The notes under the pieces are model-generated. The model was not told where the DNA came from. It saw only the letters and a list, made by a program, of their open reading frames with translations, and did not search any database. A stretch of 64,000 bases of DNA from Ruania zhangjianzhongii (lineage in GTDB: Bacteria > Actinomycetota > Actinomycetes > Actinomycetales > Beutenbergiaceae), in assembly GCF_008000995.1 (NCBI RefSeq), contig NZ_CP042828.1:806001-870000 (forward strand). Direction: 5' to 3'. A program made the translations under genes and the position numbers. Positions 36,254 to 44,000 of this stretch are shown one piece after another (the first letter of the stretch is position 1; every line of letters begins with the position of its first letter).

Positions 36254-36814
36254 CTACGGTGCCGGACGGACGAGGTCGCCCGGAACCACGGTGATCGGGA
36301 ACGGCCGGTCGAGGTCCGCGCGATCCGTGCCGCGAACCTCGATGCTGGTGACGTACCTGTCGTCGTCGAGGTCGAGCGCGAGCAGGGACGGCTCGACCGG
36401 GTCGATGATCCAGTAGTGGCTCACCCCGCACTCCTCGTACTTCGAGCGCTTCAGCACGAGATCCTTGCGCCGCGTGGACGGGGAGAGGACCTCGACGGCG
36501 AGCACCAGGGGAGCGGTGACGTTCGCCGGCCCAACGTCCTCGTTGCGCACCACGAGCAGATCGGGCTGGAGCGAGGTGCGCAGATCCGGGCGCCAGTCCA
36601 GCGGCGCGAGGAACACCTCGTACCCCGGCGGGCAGGCAGCCCGCAGGAGCAGATAGAGGTTCCCGATGACGCGCTGATGAACCGGGACAGGTGCGGGCGT
36701 CACGAGCAGCAACCCGTCGAGGAGTTCGTACTGCAGGCCGTCGTCGGGGAGGCGGTCGAGGTCATCGACCGTCCACTCCCCGCCCGTTCGCGGCATCACC
36801 GTCATGACACCCAT
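36254..36814 (-). CDS. Uma2 family PD-(D/E)XK nuclease-like protein
   Basis: 186 residues from the ATG at 36814, placed six bases after GAGGAGC; an upstream start is possible. Uma2/DUF820 motifs: GEWTVDDLDRLPDDGLQYELLDGLLLVTPAP, then the nuclease core SLQPDLLVVRNED, VLAVEVLSPSTRRKDLVLKRSKYEECGVSHYWIIDP. The D, E and K residues of the active site are present. Its natural role is uncertain: uma2-type genes are numerous in cyanobacteria and actinobacteria. Isolated gene. Confidence 0.9.
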   Translation of the reverse strand: MGVMTVMPRTGGEWTVDDLDRLPDDGLQYELLDGLLLVTPAPVPVHQRVIGNLYLLLRAACPPGYEVFLAPLDWRPDLRTSLQPDLLVVRNEDVGPANVTAPLVLAVEVLSPSTRRKDLVLKRSKYEECGVSHYWIIDPVEPSLLALDLDDDRYVTSIEVRGTDRADLDRPFPITVVPGDLVRPAP

Positions 36815-36984
36815 GGTGCTCCTCGTCGGGTCGGCTGTCACTCTCTCCCACAGGACCACTGTGGCGGTGTGACACCCGACGCCGCAGCGGTGGACGGTGG
36901 GGGCTGTGGATAGCGGGGCATCGCTTGCGGAAGCGCGGGGTGACAGGAGCCGTCGCTAGCGCTCCGGCTCCTGCAGTGCCACAA

Positions 36985-37027
36985 AAGGCTGAGGACCACC
37001 CTCGTTCCTCGGGTGGTCCTCAGCCTT
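36985..37027 (-). terminator. Rho-independent terminator of tRNA-Pro
   Basis: Arms of 17 bp (36985-37001 and 37011-37027) pair perfectly with a 9-base loop. On the minus strand the hairpin starts five bases after the tRNA and ends in TTTT (AAAA at 36983-36986 on plus), a textbook intrinsic terminator. Confidence 0.9.
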
Positions 37028-37031
37028 ATCA

Positions 37032-37106
<75 letters not shown>

Positions 37107-37179
37107 ATGCAGCCTGGTCAGGATAGCGTCTCTGCACCCTCGGAGTGAAACTGGCCTGTGGTCGGGATCACATGGTCAA

Positions 37180-37229
37180 CTCGTGAGTGGGATGACTGGT
37201 GTCATGGCACCAGTAATCCCACTCACGAG
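37180..37229. repeat. 50-bp palindromic element, copy B
   Basis: Perfect 14-bp arms (CTCGTGAGTGGGAT and ATCCCACTCACGAG) around 22 bases with an inner ACTGGTG/CACCAGT stem and TCATGG loop. Same size and plan as 24145-24194. It overlaps the last codons and stop of the metallophosphoesterase gene, so it may double as its terminator. Confidence 0.75.
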
Positions 37230-38200
37230 CTGGGCGCCGTCAGCGTCATCAGGGTCACGCTGGGGCGGCAGGCGAGGCGCACCGGGGTGTACGGATTGGT
37301 GCCCATCCCGTTGCTCACGTGCAGCCACAGGTTCCCCGGCCCAGGCGCCTCGCCGGGCCATGGGTGCAGGCCACTGGCGCGGCCGGTGTTCAGATCGCAA
37401 TTGGTCACGACGGCGCCGTAGCCGGGCAGGCAGAGCTGGCCACCGTGGGTGTGGCCGGCCAGCACCAGCTCGCAGCCCAGCCCCTGCATCCCGCGGAGCA
37501 CCCGCAGGTAAGGGGCATGAGCCACACCGATACGCAACGCTTCCTGCGCTGGCACGGAGGTCCCGCTGTCGCCCGTTTCCGCCCGGGCCGGCCATGCCTG
37601 GGGCAACTCATCTCGATCCAGGTGCGGATCGTCCACACCGATGAAGTCCAAGCGCTGACCGCGTACCTCGAGCGAACCCGACTGGTTGGTCAGGTCCTGC
37701 CAGCCGCATGCCGCGAAGGCATAGCCGAGCTCCCGCCCGGGCAGGTCCTCGGCGCGCTCCTCGCCCTGCTCGTCATCCTGCCGCCGGCGCGGGTCCGGCA
37801 GCAGGTAGCGGGCCGGGTTGCTCGGTTTGGGTGAGAAGTAGTCGTTCGACCCCATCACGAAAACGCCGGGCCGCTGCAACAGCGGCTCCAACGCCGCGAG
37901 CACCGCCGGCAGCGCCTCGCGGTGGGCCATGTTGTCACCGGTGTTGACCACCACGTCCGGCTCCAGCGCCTCCAGATCGCGCAGCCAGCCGATCTTGCGG
38001 CCCTGGCGGGGGAGGAGGTGCAGATCGGACAGATGCAGCACCCGGATGGGGTCCGCCCCCGCGGGCAGTACCGGGACGTGCACTCGGCGCACGGTAAACG
38101 CCTGTGCCTCGACCAGTGACCAGGTCAGGCCGACTGCGGCAGCACCGGCCAGCACGCCGGCGGCTCGCCGAAGCGGCCGGCCGGGGAGAGCACTCAGCAC
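37223..38200 (-). CDS. Metallophosphoesterase (YaeI/YkuE-like)
   Basis: 325 residues. An N-terminal hydrophobic anchor (GVLAGAAAVGLTWSLVEA) is followed by calcineurin-like motifs: HLSDLHLLP (metal 1), NTGDNMAHREAL, MGSNDYF, and the C-terminal GVAHAPYLRV plus LVLAGHTHGGQLCLPGYGAVVTN. Enzymes of this branch can cleave lipid-linked pyrophosphates, but no substrate is proven here. GTG start. The gene is 12 bases after the PBP stop, and the pairing matches the ponA2-Rv3683 pair of mycobacteria. Confidence 0.93.
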   Translation of the reverse strand: MLSALPGRPLRRAAGVLAGAAAVGLTWSLVEAQAFTVRRVHVPVLPAGADPIRVLHLSDLHLLPRQGRKIGWLRDLEALEPDVVVNTGDNMAHREALPAVLAALEPLLQRPGVFVMGSNDYFSPKPSNPARYLLPDPRRRQDDEQGEERAEDLPGRELGYAFAACGWQDLTNQSGSLEVRGQRLDFIGVDDPHLDRDELPQAWPARAETGDSGTSVPAQEALRIGVAHAPYLRVLRGMQGLGCELVLAGHTHGGQLCLPGYGAVVTNCDLNTGRASGLHPWPGEAPGPGNLWLHVSNGMGTNPYTPVRLACRPSVTLMTLTAPSS

Positions 38201-38212
38201 GGTGCGGCGAGG

Positions 38213-40744
38213 TCAGTCATCGTCCCTGTTCCCGCCGTTCCCGTTCCCGTTATTGCCATTGTTGCCGTTGCCCCCATTGCCATTGCCGTTGCCATTGCCG
38301 TTATTGCCGTTGCCCCCGTTGTTGCCGTTGCCGTTATTGCCGTTGCCGCCGTTCCCGTTCCCGCCGTCGTCATCGTCATCGTCGTCCGGTTCGGGTCCGG
38401 AGCTGATCGTCATCGTGACAGTGGAACCCGGCGACACCCGGGAACCGGAGGACGGGCTGGTGGAGATCACCGAACCTTCGGACACGTCGTCGCTGTGCTC
38501 GCTGTCGCCCTCCTGGGGGTTGAAGCCAGCCCCACTGAGCCGGTCAGCAGCGTCATCACTGGACATCCCGGCGACACTCGGCACCGGTTCCCGGTCGCCG
38601 TAGACCTCATCGTCGTTCGGGTCCTCGAACTCCTGGACCTCCATACCGTCGGTGACCTCGCTCATGTAGTCCTGCCAGATCGGGGCAGCGATCCGGCCAC
38701 CGTAGACGAGGTTGTAGAACGTGCCGTCGATGGTCGTGTCCATCATCGAGCCGGTTGCCTCGGAGTATCCCACCCAGACGGCAGTGGCCATCTGCGGGAC
38801 GTATCCGACGAACCAGGCCGCGGAGTCGTCGTTTGCGGTACCGGTCTTCCCGGCGGCCGGGCGGTCGTCGAGGACGGCGTTCTCACCGGTAGCACCGTCG
38901 GAGACCACGTGGTTCAGCGCATAGTTCATCGCGTTCGCGATGGACTGGTCGAGCGCCCTTTCGCAGCCGGCTTCTGGCACCTCGAGGTCTTCACCATCTG
39001 CTGTGGTGACGGAGTCGATCGCGATAGGCCGGCAGTGGATACCACCGGACGCGTAGGTGGCAAACGCTTCCGCCATCGTCAGCGGCGCCACCTCGTTCGC
39101 GCCGAGTGCCATCGACGGGATGACCGCCATCGAGTAGTCGCCATAGGTGGCCCCGGAGGAGGTGACGTACTGTTCGCCCGGGTTGACCGTCGCGTGGTGG
39201 TAGCCCATCGACTGCACCGTGTCGGCGATGTCGCACTGGTTCATCTGGTTCGACATGTTCACGAATGCGGTGTTCACCGACTCTTCGGTGGCCGCGAGCA
39301 CTCGCATCGGCCCGGTCCCGATCCCTTCCAGGTTCTTCGGGTCGTAGTCGTCGGCGTGCTCAGGCAGACAGGTGTCCCAGGATGATCGGGAGAAGTGCTG
39401 GCCCTGCGAACCATCCACCATGTCTTGTAGCGAGTGCCCGTCGATGAGCCACTGGGTGAGGATGAACGCCTTGAACGTCGACCCGGTCTGGAATCCTCGG
39501 GAGCCACCGTGTGCCTGGTCGCCGTTGTAGTTCACCTGGGTGGCACGTGGATCGTCATCGGTAGGCGATCCGTAATGCGTGTTCTGTGCCATCGCGAGGA
39601 TGCGTCCGGTGCCCGGCTCCACAGTGGACATCGCGTTGGAGATCCCGGACTCGTCGTCGACCGGGATCGCGTCTCGCAGCGAATCCCACGCCTCGTGCTG
39701 CATCTCCGGGTTGATCGTGGTCTGGATCTGCAAGCCGCCGGTCTGCAGCAGCTGCACCCGCTCAGCTCGAGTCTCCCCGAAAGCGGGGTCGGAGAGGATC
39801 TCCGCTCGCACGTAGTCGCAGAAGTACGCGGCACTGCCGGCGGTGTCGCACCCACGCGGTGTGGGGTTCACTTCCAGCATGTCATCGATCGGGATCTCGA
39901 TCGCCTCGTTGTACTGCTCTTCGGTGATCATCTCCTGACCGAGCATCAGACCGAGAACGGTGTTCCGCCGCCGCTCGGCATTTTCCGGGTTGCGCACCGG
40001 GTCCCACTTTCCCGGCGACTGGGTGATGCCGGCGAGCAGCGCGGACTCAGCGACCGTCAGGTTCGCGGCGCGGTGGCTGAAGTAGTAGCGCGAGGCCGCC
40101 TCGACCCCGTACTGCGACGGGCCGAACTGGGCGATGTTCAGATAGCCCTGCAGGATCTCGTCCTTGCTGCGCTGCTGTTCGAGCGCGATCGCCAGCTTGG
40201 CCTCGCGCAGCTTGCGCCCCATGCTCGTCTCGGTGGCCGCTTCGATCGCCTCGGCGTCCTCGGTGCGCCGGCCCGCCTCGATCAGGACGTTCTTCACGTA
40301 CTGCTGGGTGAGCGTGGAACCACCCTGCGTGCTGGTGCCGAGGAGGTTCTGCACGGCGGCGCGCATGATGCCCTCCGGGTCCACGCCGCCATGCTCGTAG
40401 AAGCGCCGGTCCTCCGTGGCCACCACCGCGTCCCGCATCGGCTCGGCCACCTGGTCGAGCTCGACGCTGATCCGGTTCCAGTCCCAGAGCCGGGCAAGGA
40501 CCGAGCCATCGGCGGCGTACATCACCGTCTGCTGCGACATCTCCTCGCTGCCCAGCTCTGTGGGCAGTTCCTCGAACAACCGGTCACCAGCGTCGGTGGC
40601 CGCACCCAGCGTCGCTACCGCCGGCATCATGAACCCGGCGGAGAGGACGCCACCGACCCCCGCGACCATCAGGAACGCGAGGAACATCGAGACCAGCTGT
40701 GCGGAATTGACCGTGCGAGAGGTCGATCGCGACGTAGGAGGCAT
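38213..40744 (-). CDS. Class A penicillin-binding protein with PASTA domain and Asn/Gly tail
   Basis: 843 residues from the ATG at 40744 (MPPTSRSTS). One N-terminal membrane helix (about 16-45). Glycosyltransferase domain: ATEDRRFYEHGGVDPEGIMRA and GGSTLTQQYVKN. Transpeptidase domain: SxxK in TGSTFKAFI, SVN in EESVNTAF, and GKTGTAND. Then one PASTA domain (PSVAGMSSDDAADRLSGAGF ... MTISSGP) and an Asp run followed by about 50 residues of only Gly and Asn. Makes and cross-links peptidoglycan outside the membrane. Position and PASTA architecture match PonA2. The low-complexity tail is unusual. Confidence 0.95.
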   Translation of the reverse strand: MPPTSRSTSRTVNSAQLVSMFLAFLMVAGVGGVLSAGFMMPAVATLGAATDAGDRLFEELPTELGSEEMSQQTVMYAADGSVLARLWDWNRISVELDQVAEPMRDAVVATEDRRFYEHGGVDPEGIMRAAVQNLLGTSTQGGSTLTQQYVKNVLIEAGRRTEDAEAIEAATETSMGRKLREAKLAIALEQQRSKDEILQGYLNIAQFGPSQYGVEAASRYYFSHRAANLTVAESALLAGITQSPGKWDPVRNPENAERRRNTVLGLMLGQEMITEEQYNEAIEIPIDDMLEVNPTPRGCDTAGSAAYFCDYVRAEILSDPAFGETRAERVQLLQTGGLQIQTTINPEMQHEAWDSLRDAIPVDDESGISNAMSTVEPGTGRILAMAQNTHYGSPTDDDPRATQVNYNGDQAHGGSRGFQTGSTFKAFILTQWLIDGHSLQDMVDGSQGQHFSRSSWDTCLPEHADDYDPKNLEGIGTGPMRVLAATEESVNTAFVNMSNQMNQCDIADTVQSMGYHHATVNPGEQYVTSSGATYGDYSMAVIPSMALGANEVAPLTMAEAFATYASGGIHCRPIAIDSVTTADGEDLEVPEAGCERALDQSIANAMNYALNHVVSDGATGENAVLDDRPAAGKTGTANDDSAAWFVGYVPQMATAVWVGYSEATGSMMDTTIDGTFYNLVYGGRIAAPIWQDYMSEVTDGMEVQEFEDPNDDEVYGDREPVPSVAGMSSDDAADRLSGAGFNPQEGDSEHSDDVSEGSVISTSPSSGSRVSPGSTVTMTISSGPEPDDDDDDDGGNGNGGNGNNGNGNNGGNGNNGNGNGNGNGGNGNNGNNGNGNGGNRDDD

Positions 40745-40787
40745 GGCCTCTAGGGTACGGCGCAAAACTGGGAACCCCGTGCAGGAA

Positions 40788-40816
40788 CTGACAAACCCGC
40801 GAGAAAGGTGTATAAC
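40788..40816 (+). promoter_or_regulatory. Promoter of the whiB gene
   Basis: CTGACA (40788-40793) and TATAAC (40811-40816) are spaced by 17 bp, a strong match to a housekeeping promoter reading towards whiB. A second -10-like TAGAAT lies at 40864-40869. A CCAAGG/CCTTGG inverted repeat is near 40884-40900. The 5' UTR from the first promoter would be about 110 bases. Confidence 0.6.
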
Positions 40817-40933
40817 GCAGAGACCAACAAGGGGGCAGTTGCACCAAGTGGCATCTCATCCCCTAGAATCAGTCAAGAAGTTGCCAAGGAGGGGCCTTGG
40901 CACAAAAGCCGCTCAACGTAGAGAGGTGGGGAA

Positions 40934-41362
40934 GTGAACGCGAAGTTCGATGAGGAGTGGACTCTTCGGGCCGCCTGCGCCCAGCGTTCTCCGGACGACC
41001 TATTCGTCCAGGGAGCAGCGCAGCGCCAGGCCAGAGAGGTCTGTTTCGACTGTCCGGTGCGGTTGGAGTGCTTAGTCGACGCCCTGGACAACCGGATCCA
41101 GTACGGAGTCTGGGGCGGGATGACCGAACGGGAGCGTCGCGCACTGTTGCGCCGCGCGCCCGCAGTGGAGTCCTGGCGGAGCACCCTGGACGGGGTCGAT
41201 CGGACCGAGATCAGCGAGGAGATCGGCCGACGGTGGCCGGCTCCTCGCCCGCGGCGCCGTACCGATCCTGCGTCGCCGGCGGCCTCGGATTCGGGGGCGC
41301 CGCCGGGATCGGCGACACCGCCGTTGTCGGACGTACCGGCGGCCGTCGCGCGGGGTGCGTAA
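40934..41362 (+). CDS. WhiB family iron-sulfur regulator (WhiB4-position)
   Basis: 142 residues from the GTG at 40934, after GGTGGGGAAG. Four cysteines C15, C37, C40 and C46 (C-x2-C-x5-C) bind a [4Fe-4S] cluster, followed by the conserved GVWGGMTERERRALLRR turn. An unusually long Pro/Ala-rich tail of about 55 residues follows. WhiB proteins act as redox-sensitive partners of sigma factors or DNA-binding proteins. Divergent from the PonA2-like PBP as whiB4 is in mycobacteria, so orthology to whiB4 is likely by context. Confidence 0.92.
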   Translation: MNAKFDEEWTLRAACAQRSPDDLFVQGAAQRQAREVCFDCPVRLECLVDALDNRIQYGVWGGMTERERRALLRRAPAVESWRSTLDGVDRTEISEEIGRRWPAPRPRRRTDPASPAASDSGAPPGSATPPLSDVPAAVARGA

Positions 41363-41372
41363 CATCACTGGC

Positions 41373-41528
41373 ATGACACGCTGGGAATACGCAACTGTTC
41401 CGCTGATCATCCACGCCACCAAGCAGATCCTCGACCAGTGGGGTGAGGACGGCTGGGAACTCGTTCAGGTGGTGCCCGGGCCCGACGGCCAGGGCCTGGT
41501 CGCCTACCTGAAGCGGGAGAAGCAGTGA
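41373..41528 (+). CDS. DUF4177 family small protein
   Basis: 51 residues. WEYATVPLIIHATKQILDQW, then GEDGWELVQVVPGPDGQGLVAYLKR is the typical DUF4177 sequence. The ATG at 41373 follows the whiB stop by ten bases. Its stop overlaps the ridA start (GTGA). Function unknown; the whiB-DUF4177-ridA order is conserved in actinobacteria to my knowledge. Confidence 0.9.
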   Translation: MTRWEYATVPLIIHATKQILDQWGEDGWELVQVVPGPDGQGLVAYLKREKQ

Positions 41529-41992
41529 GCGTCGCCGCACGCCTCGCGGAGCTCGAGCTCACCCTTCCCGAGGTGGTTCCGCCGGTGGCTGCCTATGTGC
41601 CCGCGGTGCGCCAGGGCGACCTGGTCTACACCGCGGGCCAGCTCCCGATGGTCAACGGTGAACTGCCGGCGACCGGGAAGGTCGGGACCGGGGTGGGCCT
41701 GGTCGACCCGGAGCAGGCACAGGCCCTGGCCCGCCAGGCTGCCCTCAACGGTCTCGCCGCGGCTGCGTCTTTGGTGGGGGACGTGGAGAAGATCACCCGG
41801 GTGGTCAAGGTGGTCGGGTTCGTCGCTTCCGACGTGACCTTCACCGGACAGCCCCAGGTGATCAACGGCGCCTCCCAGGTGCTGCAGGAGATTTTCGGCG
41901 ACGCCGGAGTGCACGCCCGCTCCGCCGTCGGCGTGGCTGTGCTCCCGATGGACGCACCGGTCGAGGTGGAGCTCATCCTCGAGGTGGCCTGA
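41525..41992 (+). CDS. RidA family protein (enamine/imine deaminase type)
   Basis: 155 residues. The RidA/YjgF/YER057c fold shows VPAVRQGDLVYTAGQLPMVNGELPATGKVG, ALNGLAAAASLVGDVEKITRVVKVVGFV and the C-terminal HARSAVGVAVLPMDAPVEVELILEV with the conserved Arg. RidA enzymes hydrolyse reactive enamines from PLP enzymes. This longer two-insert form is the actinobacterial subgroup; its substrate is not certain. GTG start, coupled to DUF4177. Confidence 0.93.
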   Translation: MSVAARLAELELTLPEVVPPVAAYVPAVRQGDLVYTAGQLPMVNGELPATGKVGTGVGLVDPEQAQALARQAALNGLAAAASLVGDVEKITRVVKVVGFVASDVTFTGQPQVINGASQVLQEIFGDAGVHARSAVGVAVLPMDAPVEVELILEVA

Positions 41993-42000
41993 CCGGGGCT

Positions 42001-42058
42001 GTGCGCTCGCGACAACAGGTCGTGACTCGGTGCGCTCGCGACAGCAGGTCGTTACTCG
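42001..42058. repeat. 29-bp tandem duplication after ridA
   Basis: GTGCGCTCGCGACAACAGGT... (29 bp) at 42001-42029 is repeated at 42030-42058 with two base changes, starting eight bases after the ridA stop. Confidence 0.85.
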
Positions 42059-42098
42059 GCCCGCCCGTGCGTTACCGCAATGCACGACCGGGCGGGCC
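42058..42098. terminator. Bidirectional terminator candidate between ridA and crp
   Basis: GGCCCGCCCG (42058-42067) pairs perfectly with CGGGCGGGCC (42089-42098), separated by 21 bases. It lies between two converging genes. Confidence 0.6.
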
Positions 42099-42153
42099 AA
42101 CTAACGAGCGAATGGATTCAGCTGGCGGGTAGGCCGAGCTGGGAGGCTGGTGC

Positions 42154-42831
42154 TCAGCGGGCCCGGTGGGTGAGCCGGTCGATGTCGACCAGCACCACGG
42201 TCCGGCCCTGGAGCTGCAGCCAGCCGCGGTTGGAGAACTCCGCCAGCGCCTTGTTCACCGTCTCCCGGGTGGCACCGACCAGCTGGGCCAGCTCTTCCTG
42301 GGTGAGGTCGTGGGTGACGCGCAGCCCGGACTCGGTGCGCTCGCCGAACCGGCGGCCCAGGTCCAGCAGCGCCTTCGCCACCCGGCCGGGCACATCGGAG
42401 AAGATCAGGTCGGCGACCTTGTTGTTGGTCCGCCGCAGTCGCAGGGCGAGGGAACGCAGCAGGTGCTGGGAGACCTCGGGTCGAGCGTCCAGGATCTTCA
42501 GCAGACCCTGGTGGGAAAGCTCGACCAGCCCGCTGGTGGCCAGCGCGGTCGCGGTCGCAGTGCGCTTGCCCGGGTCGTACAGAGACACCTCACCGAGGAT
42601 CTCCCCGGGACCGAGGATGGCGAGCAGGTGCTCGCGCCCGTCGGGCGCCATATGACCAAGCTTGACCTTCCCAGACCCGATCACGAACAACCGGTCACCT
42701 TGGGCGCCCTCGTGGAAGATCTCCTCGCCACGACGGAACGTGAGTTCGGTGGTGCGCTCCCGGACCGCGCGATAGCTCTCATCGCTGAGCTCGGCGAAGA
42801 GCGGAGCGGATCGGACCACGGCCTCGTCCAT
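42154..42831 (-). CDS. crp: Crp/Fnr family cAMP-responsive regulator (GlxR/Crp type)
   Basis: 225 residues. Cyclic-nucleotide domain: FHEGAQGDRLFVIGSGKVKLG and GPGEILGEVSLYDPGKRTATATA with the phosphate-binding cassette. A C-helix is followed by an HTH: THDLTQEELAQLVGATRETVNKALAEFSNRGWL. Length and sequence match the actinobacterial global regulator Crp/GlxR. acs downstream on the same strand is a known Crp target in mycobacteria, which suits this context. Confidence 0.95.
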   Translation of the reverse strand: MDEAVVRSAPLFAELSDESYRAVRERTTELTFRRGEEIFHEGAQGDRLFVIGSGKVKLGHMAPDGREHLLAILGPGEILGEVSLYDPGKRTATATALATSGLVELSHQGLLKILDARPEVSQHLLRSLALRLRRTNNKVADLIFSDVPGRVAKALLDLGRRFGERTESGLRVTHDLTQEELAQLVGATRETVNKALAEFSNRGWLQLQGRTVVLVDIDRLTHRAR

Positions 42832-42964
42832 CGTGAGGTTCCCTTCGTCTCGGTGTGAGGTCAGCCACAGTCTGCCATTCTTCCAGCCTGCGGGCTGCCC
42901 GCAACGCTACAGGCACCGCGACTGAGGGCGCTCGATCATCGAGCGACGCCTGCGGGGCGAGTGG

Positions 42965-43873
42965 TCAGTCCAGACCCTCGAGCCACTCGGCAAGCAGCTC
43001 GGTGACCTCCTCCGGGGCCTCTTCGGGCAGGAAATGCCCGGCACCGTCCACACTCACCTGGGAGTAGCGGGCGCGCACATAGTCCTTGTCCCGGTGATAG
43101 GCACCGCGCCGGTAGACCGGGTCCGCACCGCCGTACAGGCTCAGCACCGGCACCGTCACCGGCCGGTTCACCGCCGCGAGATAGCGCCGCCCATCCAGGC
43201 GCGGGGTGGACCGCACCGACCACCGCAACTGCTCCATCGCACTGTGCGCCACGAACGGCAGCCGCATCGCGTCGGTGTACAGGTCCACGTGCTCACAGCT
43301 GTGGCCAGGGGCGCTCCAGTCGGCCAGCAGCCGAGCCACCAGGTCCCTCTGGGTGATCGAACGCTCCGGGAACCAGGGCACCTGGAAGTAGCTGAGCGTC
43401 TTCATGGTGGCCGAGGTGGCTACTCGGCCGGTCTGCCGGTGCAGCGGCACCGGGTGCGGGGCAGAGAGCACGCCGACGGCGCGGGTCACCTGGGGTGCGA
43501 TCGCCGGCATGGACCAGGCCACCTGCCCGCCCAGGCCGTGACCGATCACGACGGCGGAGGCCGCCCCGAGCGAGCGGATCACCCCACGGACGTCGGCCGC
43601 CATGGAGGGCACCGCGTACGCCGAGGGCGGCTTGTCCGACCCGGCGTATCCCCGCAGGTCCATCGCGGCGACCCGGTAGCCCCGTGCGGCCAGACCGGCC
43701 AGCTGGGCCCGCCATGCCCACCAGAACTGCGGAAAGGCGTGCAGGAGCACCACGAGGGGAGCTTCGCCGTCGTGCGCACCGGAGACCGCCAGGTGGAACC
43801 GCCCCCCGTTCGCGGCCACCATCCGGTGAGACCACGGGCCCTCCCGCAGAATGATGGACGGATCGACGCTCAC
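42965..43873 (-). CDS. Alpha/beta hydrolase, epoxide-hydrolase-like, with substituted nucleophile
   Basis: 302 residues. The fold is clear: LVVLLHAFPQFWWAWRAQL, VAAMDLRGYAGSDKPP, VLSLYGGADPVY and GAGHFLPEEAPEEV. The nucleophile elbow reads V-I-G-H-G113-L-G-G, so the Asp or Ser expected at 113 is Gly. The acid (Asp of GGADP) and His are kept. The gene sits where mycobacteria carry ephE. Either the protein is not a hydrolase of the usual mechanism, or another residue serves. No signal peptide. Confidence 0.85.
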   Translation of the reverse strand: MSVDPSIILREGPWSHRMVAANGGRFHLAVSGAHDGEAPLVVLLHAFPQFWWAWRAQLAGLAARGYRVAAMDLRGYAGSDKPPSAYAVPSMAADVRGVIRSLGAASAVVIGHGLGGQVAWSMPAIAPQVTRAVGVLSAPHPVPLHRQTGRVATSATMKTLSYFQVPWFPERSITQRDLVARLLADWSAPGHSCEHVDLYTDAMRLPFVAHSAMEQLRWSVRSTPRLDGRRYLAAVNRPVTVPVLSLYGGADPVYRRGAYHRDKDYVRARYSQVSVDGAGHFLPEEAPEEVTELLAEWLEGLD

Positions 43874-43948
43874 AGGTGCGAGGTTACCCGCGCGGGTGGT
43901 GGCGGGGAATCAGCCGCCAGGTGGATCCGCCGTCGGCCGAAATGACGA

Positions 43949-43980
43949 GGCCGGCACCCGGACGAATCCGGGCACCGGCC
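43949..43980 (-). terminator. Terminator after acs
   Basis: Arms of 14 bases (43949-43962 and 43967-43980) pair except for two central bases, with a CGAA/TTCG tetraloop. It lies 20 bases after the acs stop on the minus strand. No T-run. Confidence 0.65.
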
Positions 43981-44000
43981 TTCCGCCGTGGGGAGGCGGG

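Noticed and set aside
38230-38360. CRISPR-like array (regular short repeats)
   Set aside because: The repeats are in-frame Gly/Asn codons of the PBP tail, with no spacers of constant length and no cas genes in the window.
39434-40753. A 439-residue plus-strand frame opposite the PBP gene
   Set aside because: Antisense shadow of the PBP coding sequence; no recognisable protein features.
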